A stretch of DNA of 64,000 nt, from assembly GCA_024305405.1 (NCBI GenBank), contig JAKNDB010000109.1, positions 5,394,001 to 5,458,000 of the forward strand. The letters run 5' to 3'. Position numbers and translations under genes: made by a program. This document shows, piece by piece, positions 40,325 through 53,100 of this stretch. The notes under the pieces were generated by a model. It did not search any database. It saw only the letters and a program-made list of their open reading frames with translations, and was not told the origin of the DNA. The stretch's first letter is position 1. Every line of letters begins with the position of its first letter. The DNA is from Dirofilaria immitis. Lineage: Eukaryota; Nematoda; Chromadorea; Rhabditida; Onchocercidae.

Positions 40325-40513
40325 TTTTAATAGCTTTGAGTTACGTTATCATAGTTTGAATGCGTAGTTCAATTTTTGTTGATATACTCACGCATGGTAC
40401 TTAATACGTTTAATCTAAAACATTGATTTTAAGCATAACTCACCTATAAAAAGTTCCCAAAAGCTATGAATCTCTCATTCAAACTATGATAACGTAACTC
40501 AAAGCTATTAAAA
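40325..40513. repeat. Perfect 38-bp inverted repeat with 113-bp loop
   Basis: The left arm (40325-40362, starting TTTTAATAGCTTTGAG) is the exact reverse complement of the right arm (40476-40513, ending CTCAAAGCTATTAAAA). The match stops sharply on both sides. There is no coding frame in the loop and no clear target-site duplication outside. It resembles a small foldback or MITE-like element, recently formed or kept identical. Confidence 0.85.
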
Positions 40514-41178
40514 CTTAGTTGATGAACAATCTCAGGAAAATCTTTCGCATGTTTATATTCCTATAGAAAGAAGATGTAGAGGAGGAAAATCTCATCTGAA
40601 TTTAGAATTTTCAGATTTTGTCCCCAATATGTAAGTGAATTGTAACATGAGTCAATTTTAACTCTGAGGGGATGAGCGGAACTGCAGTAACGCTTAGTAG
40701 AAGAAAATTTACTTGAAAACTATGAAGAAAAAACAATTGGGTTATACGTATTAATCATGAATTTCATGGACTTGTAACTTACAATGGTGAAAATGGTGAA
40801 TTACCTGCAAACTCCAAAAGATTAGCATTTACATTTTTTTATTTAGTTGATTCAATGCAGTATACTGTACTATGGTGTTAAAAACCATTAGAAAAAATCC
40901 TTCTCTACAATATGAAAGCAACATGTTTCTAAAATAGAATATTTCAAACAGGACAGCATTGCTTCTCCTAAAATCGAACATGAATAATCAAAGAGACTGA
41001 ATACTGTTCTCAGTTATGATCAGCAAAAGACCCGAACAACAATTTAAACCAAGAAACTATTAAATTTATAGATATGATTTGGCAGCTAATAAAAGCAAAA
41101 TTTTATGGATCAAAAATCTAAACAGTTCCAAGATTACCGAAAGAAATGAACATGGTAATAAATAAGCAAAAATCTTTT

Positions 41179-44100
41179 TCAGTTTAGATGAAAACCTTTC
41201 TCATTAGTTGCTGTTAAAAGACGCTCACGCAAAATCTTCGGCAGAACTGTAATCGGGCAATTTTAAATAGTGAACACAGGTATTCACGGAAGGATAACTA
41301 CCATCGCCGCTATCTACTTTTCGAACAATTGTCAGACGTGGGTGCAAATTTGCCAAGCCACCTATAGATATCAAGTTACAAAATATAGTAACCGAAATAA
41401 AAAAATATGGCCCCAAAGTTGCGGTTTACCAATATTATTAGAAAAAGCCAAGCATAAATAAAGAAATGGCATTCGGTTAAAATAACAGTTTAATTAGTAA
41501 TTCAGACTACGAACCTGGTGGTAATGATGAACAGCCTGTTGTAAACTGCAAAAAGGATTTGCGTTCACTAGCATTCATTTCTACTAAAACATCAACAAAA
41601 CGTAAGAAGCCTGGTGATTCTTTAGTATAACCCAGTTTTGGCTCAGTAAAATTGATAACATCTTCACGAGTCCATTCTGGACATTGATCACCGGATAGCA
41701 GAGTCTGCAAATCCTCTTGTTTTTTCAGTTTCAAATCATAAACGTAAATTCGATTCCATTTAAATAAGTGTGACAATTATTAACAAAGACTTACGCATCT
41801 GACAGAACATCACCAAGTGTTAAAGCAAAAATCTCAAGCTAAAACCTGCCTGCAACTCTCTTGGAATAAACATCCTTAAATTTCGCAAAGGAAAAACAAG
41901 ATCAAAGCCTTCGCGGAATGCTTTCAGCTGAAAAATTAACCAAAATTAAACAAACATATTAGCCAATGTATGTTATGTTACCATTCATCATTGCATCAGT
42001 TTGAATGTAGTCAAAATGAAAGCGCATTAATGCGGACTGGTAGAAAATTCTAACCTAATATAACTAATTTTGAAATTAATTAGTATTCATGAACAAAGAA
42101 ACAAAAAATGTAATTTCAGGAGCGATAAGCAAAGTAATTATTTCCTCATAAATGCAACGAAACTTTATACCTGATTAAGAATACCAGAATTGAGATAAAA
42201 ATTTGTGCATGCAGCGACGTAAAGTTCAACATTATCAGCAGTAACATCTATATTTGCACCATTTTTAATAAGCTCCATTTGCTTATAGCTGAATACGGTT
42301 GACGATGGATTTACACTGAAACAGTTTACTGCTTAAATTCAGAATAAAATACACAGCCAGCTGGTAAAAGTAAGGAAATTTAATATCAACTATAAAAAAT
42401 TCGAAATTTTGATAGAAGTGTGCTCACCAAAAAGTTAATGCTAAGTCTTCCACTCTACATTCTGAACCATTAATACTTAATTTAAGTTGCTGGATTTGTT
42501 GTTGTCGAGTGTTTCGATCAAATCTATGATCACTTTCAGTAGAACGTTTCTCCTCTACATATCTAGCCAATTCTTTCAATATACGACCTGAATAAGTGTT
42601 TCTTTAACTTTGCTATTAAAATGAATTAAAGCTATAAATACTATGATCAACTCTTCATTCATAATCAGATAAATGACAGCTTGACTGAATAATTTGTAGA
42701 TATATTACCCGGGTTTACCGTTGAAATTTATGGTAATTTTATCTTTAATAATTACTTCCAATACATAAATCGAAAATTTTTTCCCAATTACATCAGCTCC
42801 ATTTATTCAAAAAAGCAAAAAAACTGTCGGAATTGATAGCACAGCATGATTAATACTATTTTATCAATATACGGTGTGATTTACAGCCGCAAAAAGTGTT
42901 CAATGACAGAGAACAATAGATCATATAAAAAAAGTATGAGTTCATAAATGAAGCTGACCTTTGTCTGGAAATACTTCTTCCAAATCATCCAAAGTAAGTA
43001 CACCACTTAAATCAGGCATCTTTTCCTCTGTTAACTAAATAAAATCATATTGCATAACCCATTCACTGAATATTTTTGCAAACTCTTTCAACACATTTGG
43101 AAATGTAAACGCAATTACAAAAATTTCTGAATAGCGTTGTAATTTCATCTTGCTCAAATGACATGACACTACCTGTGAGTTGGTAATCATCTTTAAAAAC
43201 GGTTGCGAGAGCGGTAAATCCACCAGACGACCATCCTGCAGTACTTTAGCCAGGAAAATACCGAAAATTCGAAATAATTTAGAAACACGCGAATTTTCTA
43301 CGGATGATACTGGTAACGCAGCCGGAAAAAGTCCTCCAGAGCGACGAACATAGTATCTAGACGTTAATATATTTATACTCTTATCCAATCTTCTTGCCAA
43401 AATCAAAGAACTATTGACATGTAAAATCACCTCTTCCATTTCTTTCACTACCCCCAGCGAGTAACGACTTATATGTCAGCAATAAAAAGAAATTGAGACA
43501 AAAAATACCCCGGTGGTTTCATACCCTCGCCAAGATCTAGCTCTTGTGTCTGATCAGTGTCCGCATCATCACATATCCACATTGCCAAACCCTTGCGTTG
43601 AAATTCGGCACCCATCTAAACTGCATAAACTGATTTCCAGGATAAGAGGCAAAAAAAATCAATATTTAAAAAAAAGTAAGACGAATTTCAAACAAGAGCC
43701 CATTGTTATGAGGCACCTAAAATTATTTCACAGTTAAAAGCGCGGTACAAACCAAAGCATAAAATTCCAGTGTGGGCCCTAGACCGGTTCCTTCTTCATC
43801 AATATATTCAACTTCCAGCACTGCTTTCCTGGAGGCATGAAATTCCAGCAATCGGATAGCATATTCAAATAACTGTTCATCATTACGAGGTACCTAAATA
43901 ATCTTACAGTTAAAGGTAAAACATGAAACAGCAAAATAAATGTTAAAAAATGCTCTGAATTTTTGGAGTTAGATACAAGAACAAGAACCATACGCCTCAT
44001 TTATATAATTCCCGAAATCATTTATGTATAAAGACCAACTTTTAAAAAATTACCTTAATACGTTCATGTTTAATTCGACCTATACGGAACTCTGGATAAT

Positions 44101-44180
44101 GATCCTCTCTACGAGTTCCAGCAAGATTCGATACTGTCCCAGTACCTATCGCACCGCGAGATTGTTCAAGCATCTATTAA
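41179..44180 (-). other. HECT catalytic domain of HECTD1
   Basis: Exons from about 44174 leftward encode [64 protein letters not shown] and [17 protein letters not shown], then [13 protein letters not shown] and the final exon with [14 protein letters not shown]. The Cys in NTC is the conserved catalytic cysteine that accepts ubiquitin as a thioester. Exons with firm edges include 41515-41704 and 41179-41361. As written, the last exon has one extra base near 41236 that replaces the last about 19 residues by a short wrong end; the true frame resumes immediately with ILRERLL. Confidence 0.92.
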
Positions 44181-47100
44181 AAGCACATTAAAGTATGCTG
44201 CATAATACGGTAATTGCTTCGAACTATCTGAACAAATGCATCATTCTAATTGCCAGTACTAAAACCTCTGGATAAAGAGCTGATTCTGCCGTACAAATTA
44301 GGACGGTAAGTTTCATACCTGATCGTGACGAGTTTGTAGCCATACAATGGAACGCGAAGTGCCAAATGCAGTAGCTCGAAAATAATTATTTCTGTAAAAA
44401 GTGAAGTTGGATAATGACATTCGAAGAGCTATTAACTGAATCAAAGCATAACGGTTCTTCTATTCATGTATCTTTGATTGAATTCAAACTCCAACTTTTC
44501 AGTTCCTAGTGTCTTGCCATCACTACAAGCGAAAATACTGTCATAAAAAAAGAATACATTTAAAAAAGAAAAAAGATCCTAGCCTTCGAAATATATAACA
44601 CAAAAAGCAAAAATTTAATCATTTCAATTAAAGTTGGCCATCAACCACAACAGCAGTTTCAATGATCGAGCGAGTGCTAACCTTGTTTCGACACTAAATA
44701 AACATGGATATTTGAAAATGAGTTCATCGCACCAAGAAGGTAAAGCTCTTGCAGACACAATTAATGGATCTGCCAACTCTTGCATTAGTTTTTGAGTCAA
44801 TTTTTCACTAATGAAAATATCCGTCATTATTTCATATTCCATCAAATTTGTAGCAATTTGATATAAGCTTGAAAGAACAACCAACGTCTGAAATTTATGT
44901 TTGAAATTTGCTTAATTCGTATGGATTTTCGATGACGATCTTTACATTCAGCACTTATCTATTGATTTAATAGTAACAAGCAGAAAATGTAAGACAAGAA
45001 ATTCTGAACAGTAAATTCTACATTCGCCACCGCACAGTGTTTTTCTAACTAAAACTTGAAAAAAAAAAAGAACGTGATGATAAAGGAAGCCTGACGTAGA
45101 AGGCAACAATTACCATATTTGTGCCAACGAAAAAAAACCTAAATCCATTAAAACAATTGAACTTACACGAGCAACGTTTTCCGGGATACTATTCATTTCC
45201 GCAACTTTTTATTAACTGTTTGAGGAAGCTCATTATTATCACGTGCATCTCCATAAATCAATGTGTATGTCGGCTCCCAAACACGCCTTATTCTTTCATT
45301 TTTCTGCAATATTGTTTAAAGACTGAATCACTAATATCCAAATTTAAATACAGTGATGAATCACCAAGTATTTTAACATTCAATCATATGAACTACTGAA
45401 TGTATTACATAGTACATGTGACATTCTGAATTTCATTCACCAAATTCGGCAAATATATTATATATATGAATTGAAATACTTGTTTATTTGTTTTGCTAAA
45501 ATTAATCTAAACAAAAAATAAGAGTATAAGATTAGAAGAGAAGCAAGTAAAAAAACATGAAAAATAATATATTACATATATATACAGTCATTATCGCACA
45601 TAGTAAAAGAACATCTCTAAATCGTTTATAGTTTTACCTGTCCCCATTCAACGCTCTGAACAAGTTGCTGGAGGTAGAAAAATATGGATCTATCATCATC
45701 ATCCAGTTCAACTGTAACATTACTGATATTCGCTAAATTGGGTCCTTGAAGATATAGACGCAACTCTGGTTTCTGAAAAACAACATCGAATACGCAAATA
45801 ATTGTAGCAAATCTCTTAAATCATACTTTTTCTTCTGAATGCAATACTGAACAGGCAGAAGGAGACCCCGCTTCATTCTGGGACTCATTGATATCTTGTG
45901 GCAGTTCGACATCCTGGGTCTGTAATACGATTACATTATTAATTACCTTACTAGAAGTATTCTCACCACCATTAATTTACCAAAACTTATGATAGCAAGT
46001 AAATCTTATGAAGTTTGATGCATGAATTTACAAAAAGCAACTAGTAACTTAGAGCGCATACCAGTAGTAAATTGTGAAATAGAGCAATGAATGTGAGACA
46101 CCTGATTGACATTTGTTCTGCCAGGACGAGGATCGAAAGCAGGAATTAATGCGGGTAGTTGGTGCTTTAAAACGAACTCATCATCCCAATTCCGATTGCG
46201 ACCTTCTCTACTCTGCTTGTTTTCACTTGGAGAAGTTGAAACTCGCAAACTTCGATCACCTATTAATCTTCCAGCCTCGCCCATTACAATCTTTAAATGA
46301 AAAGTAAAATATTAACCAAAGACGACAAACAGAGAAATGAATTCCAACTGAAAAAAACCAAAAATATTCAAGTAGTTATTAAAAGACTAAATCAGCAAAT
46401 GACTGAGCACAAGAAAAAAATCTTACCTGTTTCCAATTAAGTTTCAGTTCTCCACTAGACCCATTGCTTGTCCCACTAGACTGCCTACGAAGAGCAGCTG
46501 CAGCTTGTGCCAGTGCCTCCACAGATAAACCATTTCCATATTCTTCATCACAGTCATCTTCATTACCTTCATCTTGCATTTCATCGTCGTACATGTCATC
46601 CTAGAGTGAACGTAAACAAGTGAAATGATCAAAACTCATGAGTTTGAAATCTCAAACAATAAATTACAATAACCATTAATTCACTTATTAAAAAGAATAT
46701 TTTTGTATTCTGCGTCATGGATTAGAAGACCCATCTCTGTTATCTCAGTCTATCACAGTGAATATAAAAAAATTCTTCCTAACACCAGAATCATAGAGCG
46801 CTGGTTATTGAAATGTGATGTTAACAATCGACTGTTTTTGAACAAACCTCAATCTCTTCTAATTCGAGACCATTGAGAGAACCACTAGAATCGATGATTT
46901 GTTGCATGACAACAGTGCGTAAAACATCTGCATAACTACCTAAACGTGAACGAAAACTGCTTCCATTAATCTGCATATTGCGCCGTGCGCCTGAAATGCA
47001 CAACGATCAGTTATAACCTTCTTCATACTTATTAAGAACCAATGTCGTAATAGAATATACACAGTTAAATATGATAAAATACCAAAATAAAAAAGCATGA

Positions 47101-50100
47101 GAAGCAGACTGAAAAAGCTGAAAAAAGTGTTAAAGATCCCACAAAGACAAAAAATGTATTTTCTACTCCTGTACACTAATATTTTAGAAAGAATAAAAAC
47201 AAATACACGCAGCAGACTGTGTCCCAGAAGTTGGTCGGAAACCCGTTCCAAAAGGAAGATTTACTAGATGCCTTCTGGGAACCATCAAGGTGATTTGATC
47301 CGACTGCTTCCATCGAAGCCTCAATTTTATCGGAAACATCTTCCTCTAAATATTGACACATAATTAACCGTTAGTAAATACAACAGATATTCAAAAATAG
47401 GAAGACACGTAAAATTATTTTAACTTAAAATAGTTGACAGATGGTATTTGTTTGGATTTTCCTTTGACATTTATCAATATTCATTCTATTCATATTTCAT
47501 AATAAAGTTAGTGACAACTACCTAATTTTAAAATAAACGACAAAAAAGTGCAGTAAGACGAACCTGAAAACTGTTTCCGTGAACAAGAACTTGAAGACGC
47601 TTTGTGATCAGTTGAATAAAAACTGCGCTATCACCAATCGATATTTCACCTGTTACTGCTTCATGATGACCTTCCTCAGCTGTAATTCAAAGATAGAAAA
47701 ATGCGGAGGCAAAATAGCAATTCAAAAAAGAATGCAGTAAATTAATACCATTTTGTTATAGGCATTAACATGCTAATCTGTCACCCCTGCACATTTCACG
47801 TCTCAGCAGTACAATAAGAACCGAGATGTCAAAAACAATTTGCTAGCATGAGAAACATAAGTTCTAATCGATGTATATAACCAATACTTATGATTCTCCG
47901 TCCGGCATTAAATGACTGCAACATCATGGGTACCAACGAGATTTTCACAGATTCCAAAGGAAGTGTATTTCCTCGTATGCTTGAGAGATCTTTTCTTTGT
48001 TTCCAACCGCCTTCTTGTCTGGTTTCATTCGATTCACTATCTATAACAAGAACAAAAGACAAAACAAAGACGAATTTTTGAAATAATATGGTTGAATAAC
48101 TTAACATATACACTTTGTTTAAACTGATTCATACAAAAGCTAAATTTCAATTTTCCCTTAAAAAACATCGATACTACCCAAATCGACTTTGAAGAGAAAC
48201 AATTACCGACAATTGGTGTGACAGCATCGATACGATCATTCACTTCATTACTCATCTGGGCATTTCTGCGAATGATGTCATGCGTCAGTGCTCCAAATGA
48301 TTCGTCCACTCTCGTCCACGCACTTCATCGACTAAATATCGGTGGGTAGAATTATGTATTACTATAATCATTTCTTTTTCCTATATTTGCCGATTAATAT
48401 TTTCCTTTTTAAAATTTAAAATTCTTTGTTTTGATACATCAGCCGGTAAATTTTTATAACCTGGATGACTGAATCAAAATGCGCTGATCCTCTCATAAGG
48501 TAAAATAATGAAATTAAAACTACAAATTGTAAACCTCATGTACTATTTTATCGTTCAAGCATTCATTAATAGAGAAAATTTACCATATTTCACGCATGCA
48601 TTCAATAAGAAAACTACAAATTTGTTACTTATTTTATTTGCTTCGCTTCAGTAACTGCCAAACACGGAAACATTATTAAATAATCGAGAGAGTGATTATA
48701 TGGAGAGCAGCTGAAGTAAATGAGCTTCGAATAAAGCCTACCATTATCACTTTCATTTATCATGGCTGAACCGCTCCCCGCAAGTGCAAATCGACGTAAA
48801 TTACGAAGCCGTAACGGATCGTTAGCCAAATCTTGTAAGATATTCCGCACCAAATCATCATCACTGCATACTTCATCCGTGTTTGGTACTGCTCTCGACT
48901 GTTGAAGTTGTCGTAAAACAACCAAATTTGGAGCGCTAACACTCAAACTAGATAAATAGCAATATTAGATCAAAGACTGACCATATACGCTACATTTCCT
49001 TTAATATAAATTAGTTTCGCAAAAGCCTAAGTTATCTGGCATATCTAGCATAAGTTTGCAGTAAAAATACAAAAACTGCAATACCATGAAATAGTATCTC
49101 TATTTGTCCTTGTTTACGTAAAAATAGCAGAGAAAACAAGAAAATCAGTTTACTTGGCTAAGTTTCGTGCATTCGCTTCTTCCAACGACCTAATATTGTT
49201 ATTTACTGGAACTGCGTTATTTTGTACAATAGATTTAACCGAGTTTTGAGGATATGAACACGTATTACGTTGTTTGATTACTTGTGTCCTTCCAAAGGTT
49301 TCACGATCTTCATCAAGTAACACGGACTGAGAACCACTAACATATGTGCTTCAAATCTTTAATTCAACGAGCAGCAAAAAAAAGTAAAGTATCGTCTTGA
49401 AATATCTTTAGAAAAAGAAGCTAGAGTTAACACCATTCTCAACTGATTTTTTCAAAATCGATCTCTAAAATCACACCTCGTTTTCAAAGAAACATTCCCA
49501 TCATGTGTCTCCTCGATGGCTGTGACTGCACCATCAAAATTTTCAAAGCTAGTACCCAAGCCGGAATAGTTATTCGGAGAAACGCTTTCTTGATCTTTAT
49601 TGCCCACTGTTGAAAAGCCTGAAGTTACGAGGGAATTAAAGTTATATAAATCGATTAATAAGCAAACCTATGTTTATCGATGAACAATAAGAATGAAATA
49701 TGAAAGTGCGCTACACTTAAAATTAATAGTTCCGGTGCATTTATTATAAAAAAACACTACAAGAACGACGAAAAAAACGCCACGAGGCTATTGCGCAAAA
49801 GCACACTGGTAATGGCAATATTTTGGGAAAAATTCCTAATTATATATATTTGTTTCTCACCGATAACATAGACTAGCGATCTGTTTTCTATACTATTTCC
49901 TATTACAGAAAGAAGGAGAAAAATTACGGGAAGAAGGAAAGAAAAATCAATTATGCTTGGTACTACATTTGACGGATAAGAAACGAGGAGTGAAAAGGAC
50001 AAGAGATTTGTAACCTGCATCAGGTTGCAAATCTAGTACAAAATAGAGCATATACAAACTGCTGGCGAATCAGATAGAACCAATACATAGTTATTCCAGA

Positions 50101-53100
50101 AATATATGGAGAATTTGTTATTCTTTGAATAAACTGAAATTCCTACCAACTGTATGTTGACTCTCAATTGGAAGGATATCATCCGAGATGACTTCGGGAA
50201 TATGATCGTCGAAGATTTTCGAACGTGCCAATAAATTTTCTAGAGATGGTGTCTGATGCTGCAAAGATTCCGCACTCGCCGCTTGATTTGTTGATGCTAC
50301 CGATGCTCGCTTCTCAGCCTCAGATCCCTGAAACTAACAAAAGATTCTTAAGTGTATATAAGTTTTGTGCAAAATTGTCACCGCATCCGTCCACAATGTT
50401 CAATTAATCAATGAACATTTTTCAGTTGAAAAACGACAGCCACATTTTAAAGGATTATAGTATAACAGTAAAATATCAGTAATATTCATATATTGATAAA
50501 TTAAAAAGTATAGAGCTCTATTTAACAAGAAACCATTTTTACGCAGATTAAACAAACCAAATTTTTACATCAAACAAATTGGTAGTTGACATTGATTTTT
50601 GTGCAATAGTTGAAGATAGCTGATTTGTGGTGATAACTTTAGCATCAGGATTGCCTGTAAATATGCCGACTTCATATTAAATTATTGGAGTATAACAGTC
50701 AAAATATCAGTAATATTCATATACTGATAAGTTAAAATAATATTTAAATACATAATTGGAGTTGATTTTTAATCATTTCAATACTGATCAAGAGTTTTCA
50801 TAACAAATTGTTCCTACTTTCGCTTTTTTCTGCATTAATTTTTGATTTTTGTGAATTAGAACAGTCCAAAGCATTAACGCAATCTTCTGCATGATGCTCT
50901 TGTGAGCCGCAATGAATACAAGAGACGAATATGCTTCGATCAAAGCCTCAAAATAATGTTTAATGGCAATAACAGCTTCGAACATCCCAGTTTCGCTTCG
51001 CATCAACATGAATCAAAACGTAAAAAAGTTGTGATTCAACAATCTTTATTAAATCGCGCACATTTCATTAATTACAAAAAGCAATTCCATAAGAAATGAG
51101 CTCAACGCTTAAAAACTTCGTCAACAGACCGAGATAATAAACGGAAAAATAAAACAAACCACCAATTTCAGCATTGTTACGTGAGCCAACACTTTGATGA
51201 TATTGCGAAAAAGATGTACCGCCAGGTTTTGCTTTTCGTAATGTTCTTGTAGGACTATAATCCATAAATCCGCGCGGAACTGGAGGGAGCTGTCTTCTGA
51301 AAAGTGAAAAAGAGCTCGGCCCGTAAAGCTTCGGAAAAGAAGCTCTAGTGAATGCAGTATAATTTTAAATCTAATCTTAATTTGATTGGCATAAGAAACG
51401 TCACAACAGAAACTCGCTTACGCGAATCCTGGAGGGACTTGATTGCTGTCGGTGGAAGATAATGTTACTGCAGCATGACTTTCTCGTCGAGCACCAACTA
51501 TTCGAAAACCTCGGAGTAAACCCTAAAACTTCCCTTTGGAAAACACAGTTAGCAGTTGAACAAAATTCATTCAATAAATATATTTTAAAATGCAAAATCT
51601 ACTGGTGTCCATTCGACAGATTTCAGTTCAATATCATATTTTCCATCAGCGCCAAAGCGATAAGAATTCGATGTGCAATCATCCCACTGAACATCAACCC
51701 AACCTAAATTCTTTAATTCATTTTTCGTTCCAAAAAGAATAGTTAACTAAGGCTGAACCAAAATTACCATTATCAATTATGGAAATGATAGTGCCTTCCA
51801 TATTACTCCCTGATTATCCCATTTCCAATCTGGGCCTCGAACCACACGGCTGCCTACGGGACATACCATTGCATCAGGTACGTTAGCTACACGGACTCCT
51901 CGTCCCGCTATATTTGCTGCCAGCAAACGTGAACCACGTCGACACCGAAATGTCCTAGAATTCTGACAAACATTTTTTGAAGAAAACGTGGAACAGTTTT
52001 ATTGAAATGAGATTGAAACCACAATTGAACTTTATCTTTCTTCGATTCTTCATAATAAAATATAATTCAACAATTTATAGTAGTTCACTTGCAACTATAA
52101 AGAAAAGGGATACGGAAATCTTTTTCAAAAACTGCGAACATAGAGCTACTTTCGACAGGATCTATCAAACCTGTTTTTTATCACATTTGTCGCGCTGAGC
52201 ATCAAATCAGACCCAACGACACCACTGATAACTTTATTATTTGTTTGGCCGCCAGGCAAATACACAACACTAGCATCATTACGTGAGGTCGCTATACGTA
52301 CGTCAGCAGTAGTTGAAGCGAGCGGCGCTTCACTAGTGCTGTTCTCTTTCATTGATATTTCTTTAGTACTACTGATACATTTCTTGGATCGCCTATTGTT
52401 CACACTTGGCTTTTCTTCTAACATATTAAAATCATCAACCTAAACAGACTATTTCTTCAATCATAAAAATAAAGAAAGCATAAAGAATAGTTCCAATTTT
52501 CGTTAACGAAGACCGTAAATACATCATGCTTTTAATTCACAGCTTTGAAACATCTTAACATTTCTCTTTGTAATTAGTTCTTTAAAAGAAGTGAGATGTA
52601 TGATACTGAACCTCTAGATAACAGAGCGAAAAAATTATTTCGAAGTTTAAATGCTTACCACGACATCAACAATATCACCATATATTTCAAAACCTGATAA
52701 CGACAAATAATGATTTTGATTACTAGCATTCTTGCCATTTTGTGCAATACGAATATATCGATAGGGACCTAAAATAACATTTATAACTTCTATTTATGCT
52801 GCAGTAAACTGAATCTCAATATCGCGTAAACATAATAAAAATAAATCCATTAAAAGATAAACGATAAGAAACTAAGCTCTTGTATTATATATAAATATAC
52901 CTTTACCCTCTGAACATACAACTGGCCATGTTGCTGTTGAACCTGGATAATTCAAAGAGGTATCGTTTTCATGCACCACAAGTACGTCCCATATTTGACC
53001 ATTATGAGAAGCCTATAAAAATAAAAATACAATATACAAGGTCAGAATCAAAACTTCTTTCAAACTTTTATGTTCACCCACTTCAATATATGCATTCAAA

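Larger units (their letters stand above)
37428..41178. other. Convergent intergenic region PPP1R2 / HECTD1
   Basis: About 3.75 kb holding both 3' ends. It contains two inverted repeats (listed separately) and a T-rich tract near 40016-40042. A TTTATT at about 40837 would be an AATAAA for the minus-strand HECTD1 transcript. Short frames at 38774-39037 (plus) and 39655-39846 (minus) look like translated decayed repeat, but I cannot assign them. Confidence 0.45.

Noticed and set aside
50788..51009. 73-codon minus frame in a HECTD1 intron, rich in helix-forming residues
   Set aside because: Splice sites around it do not give a better join than skipping it, and no family member has this segment; may be chance.
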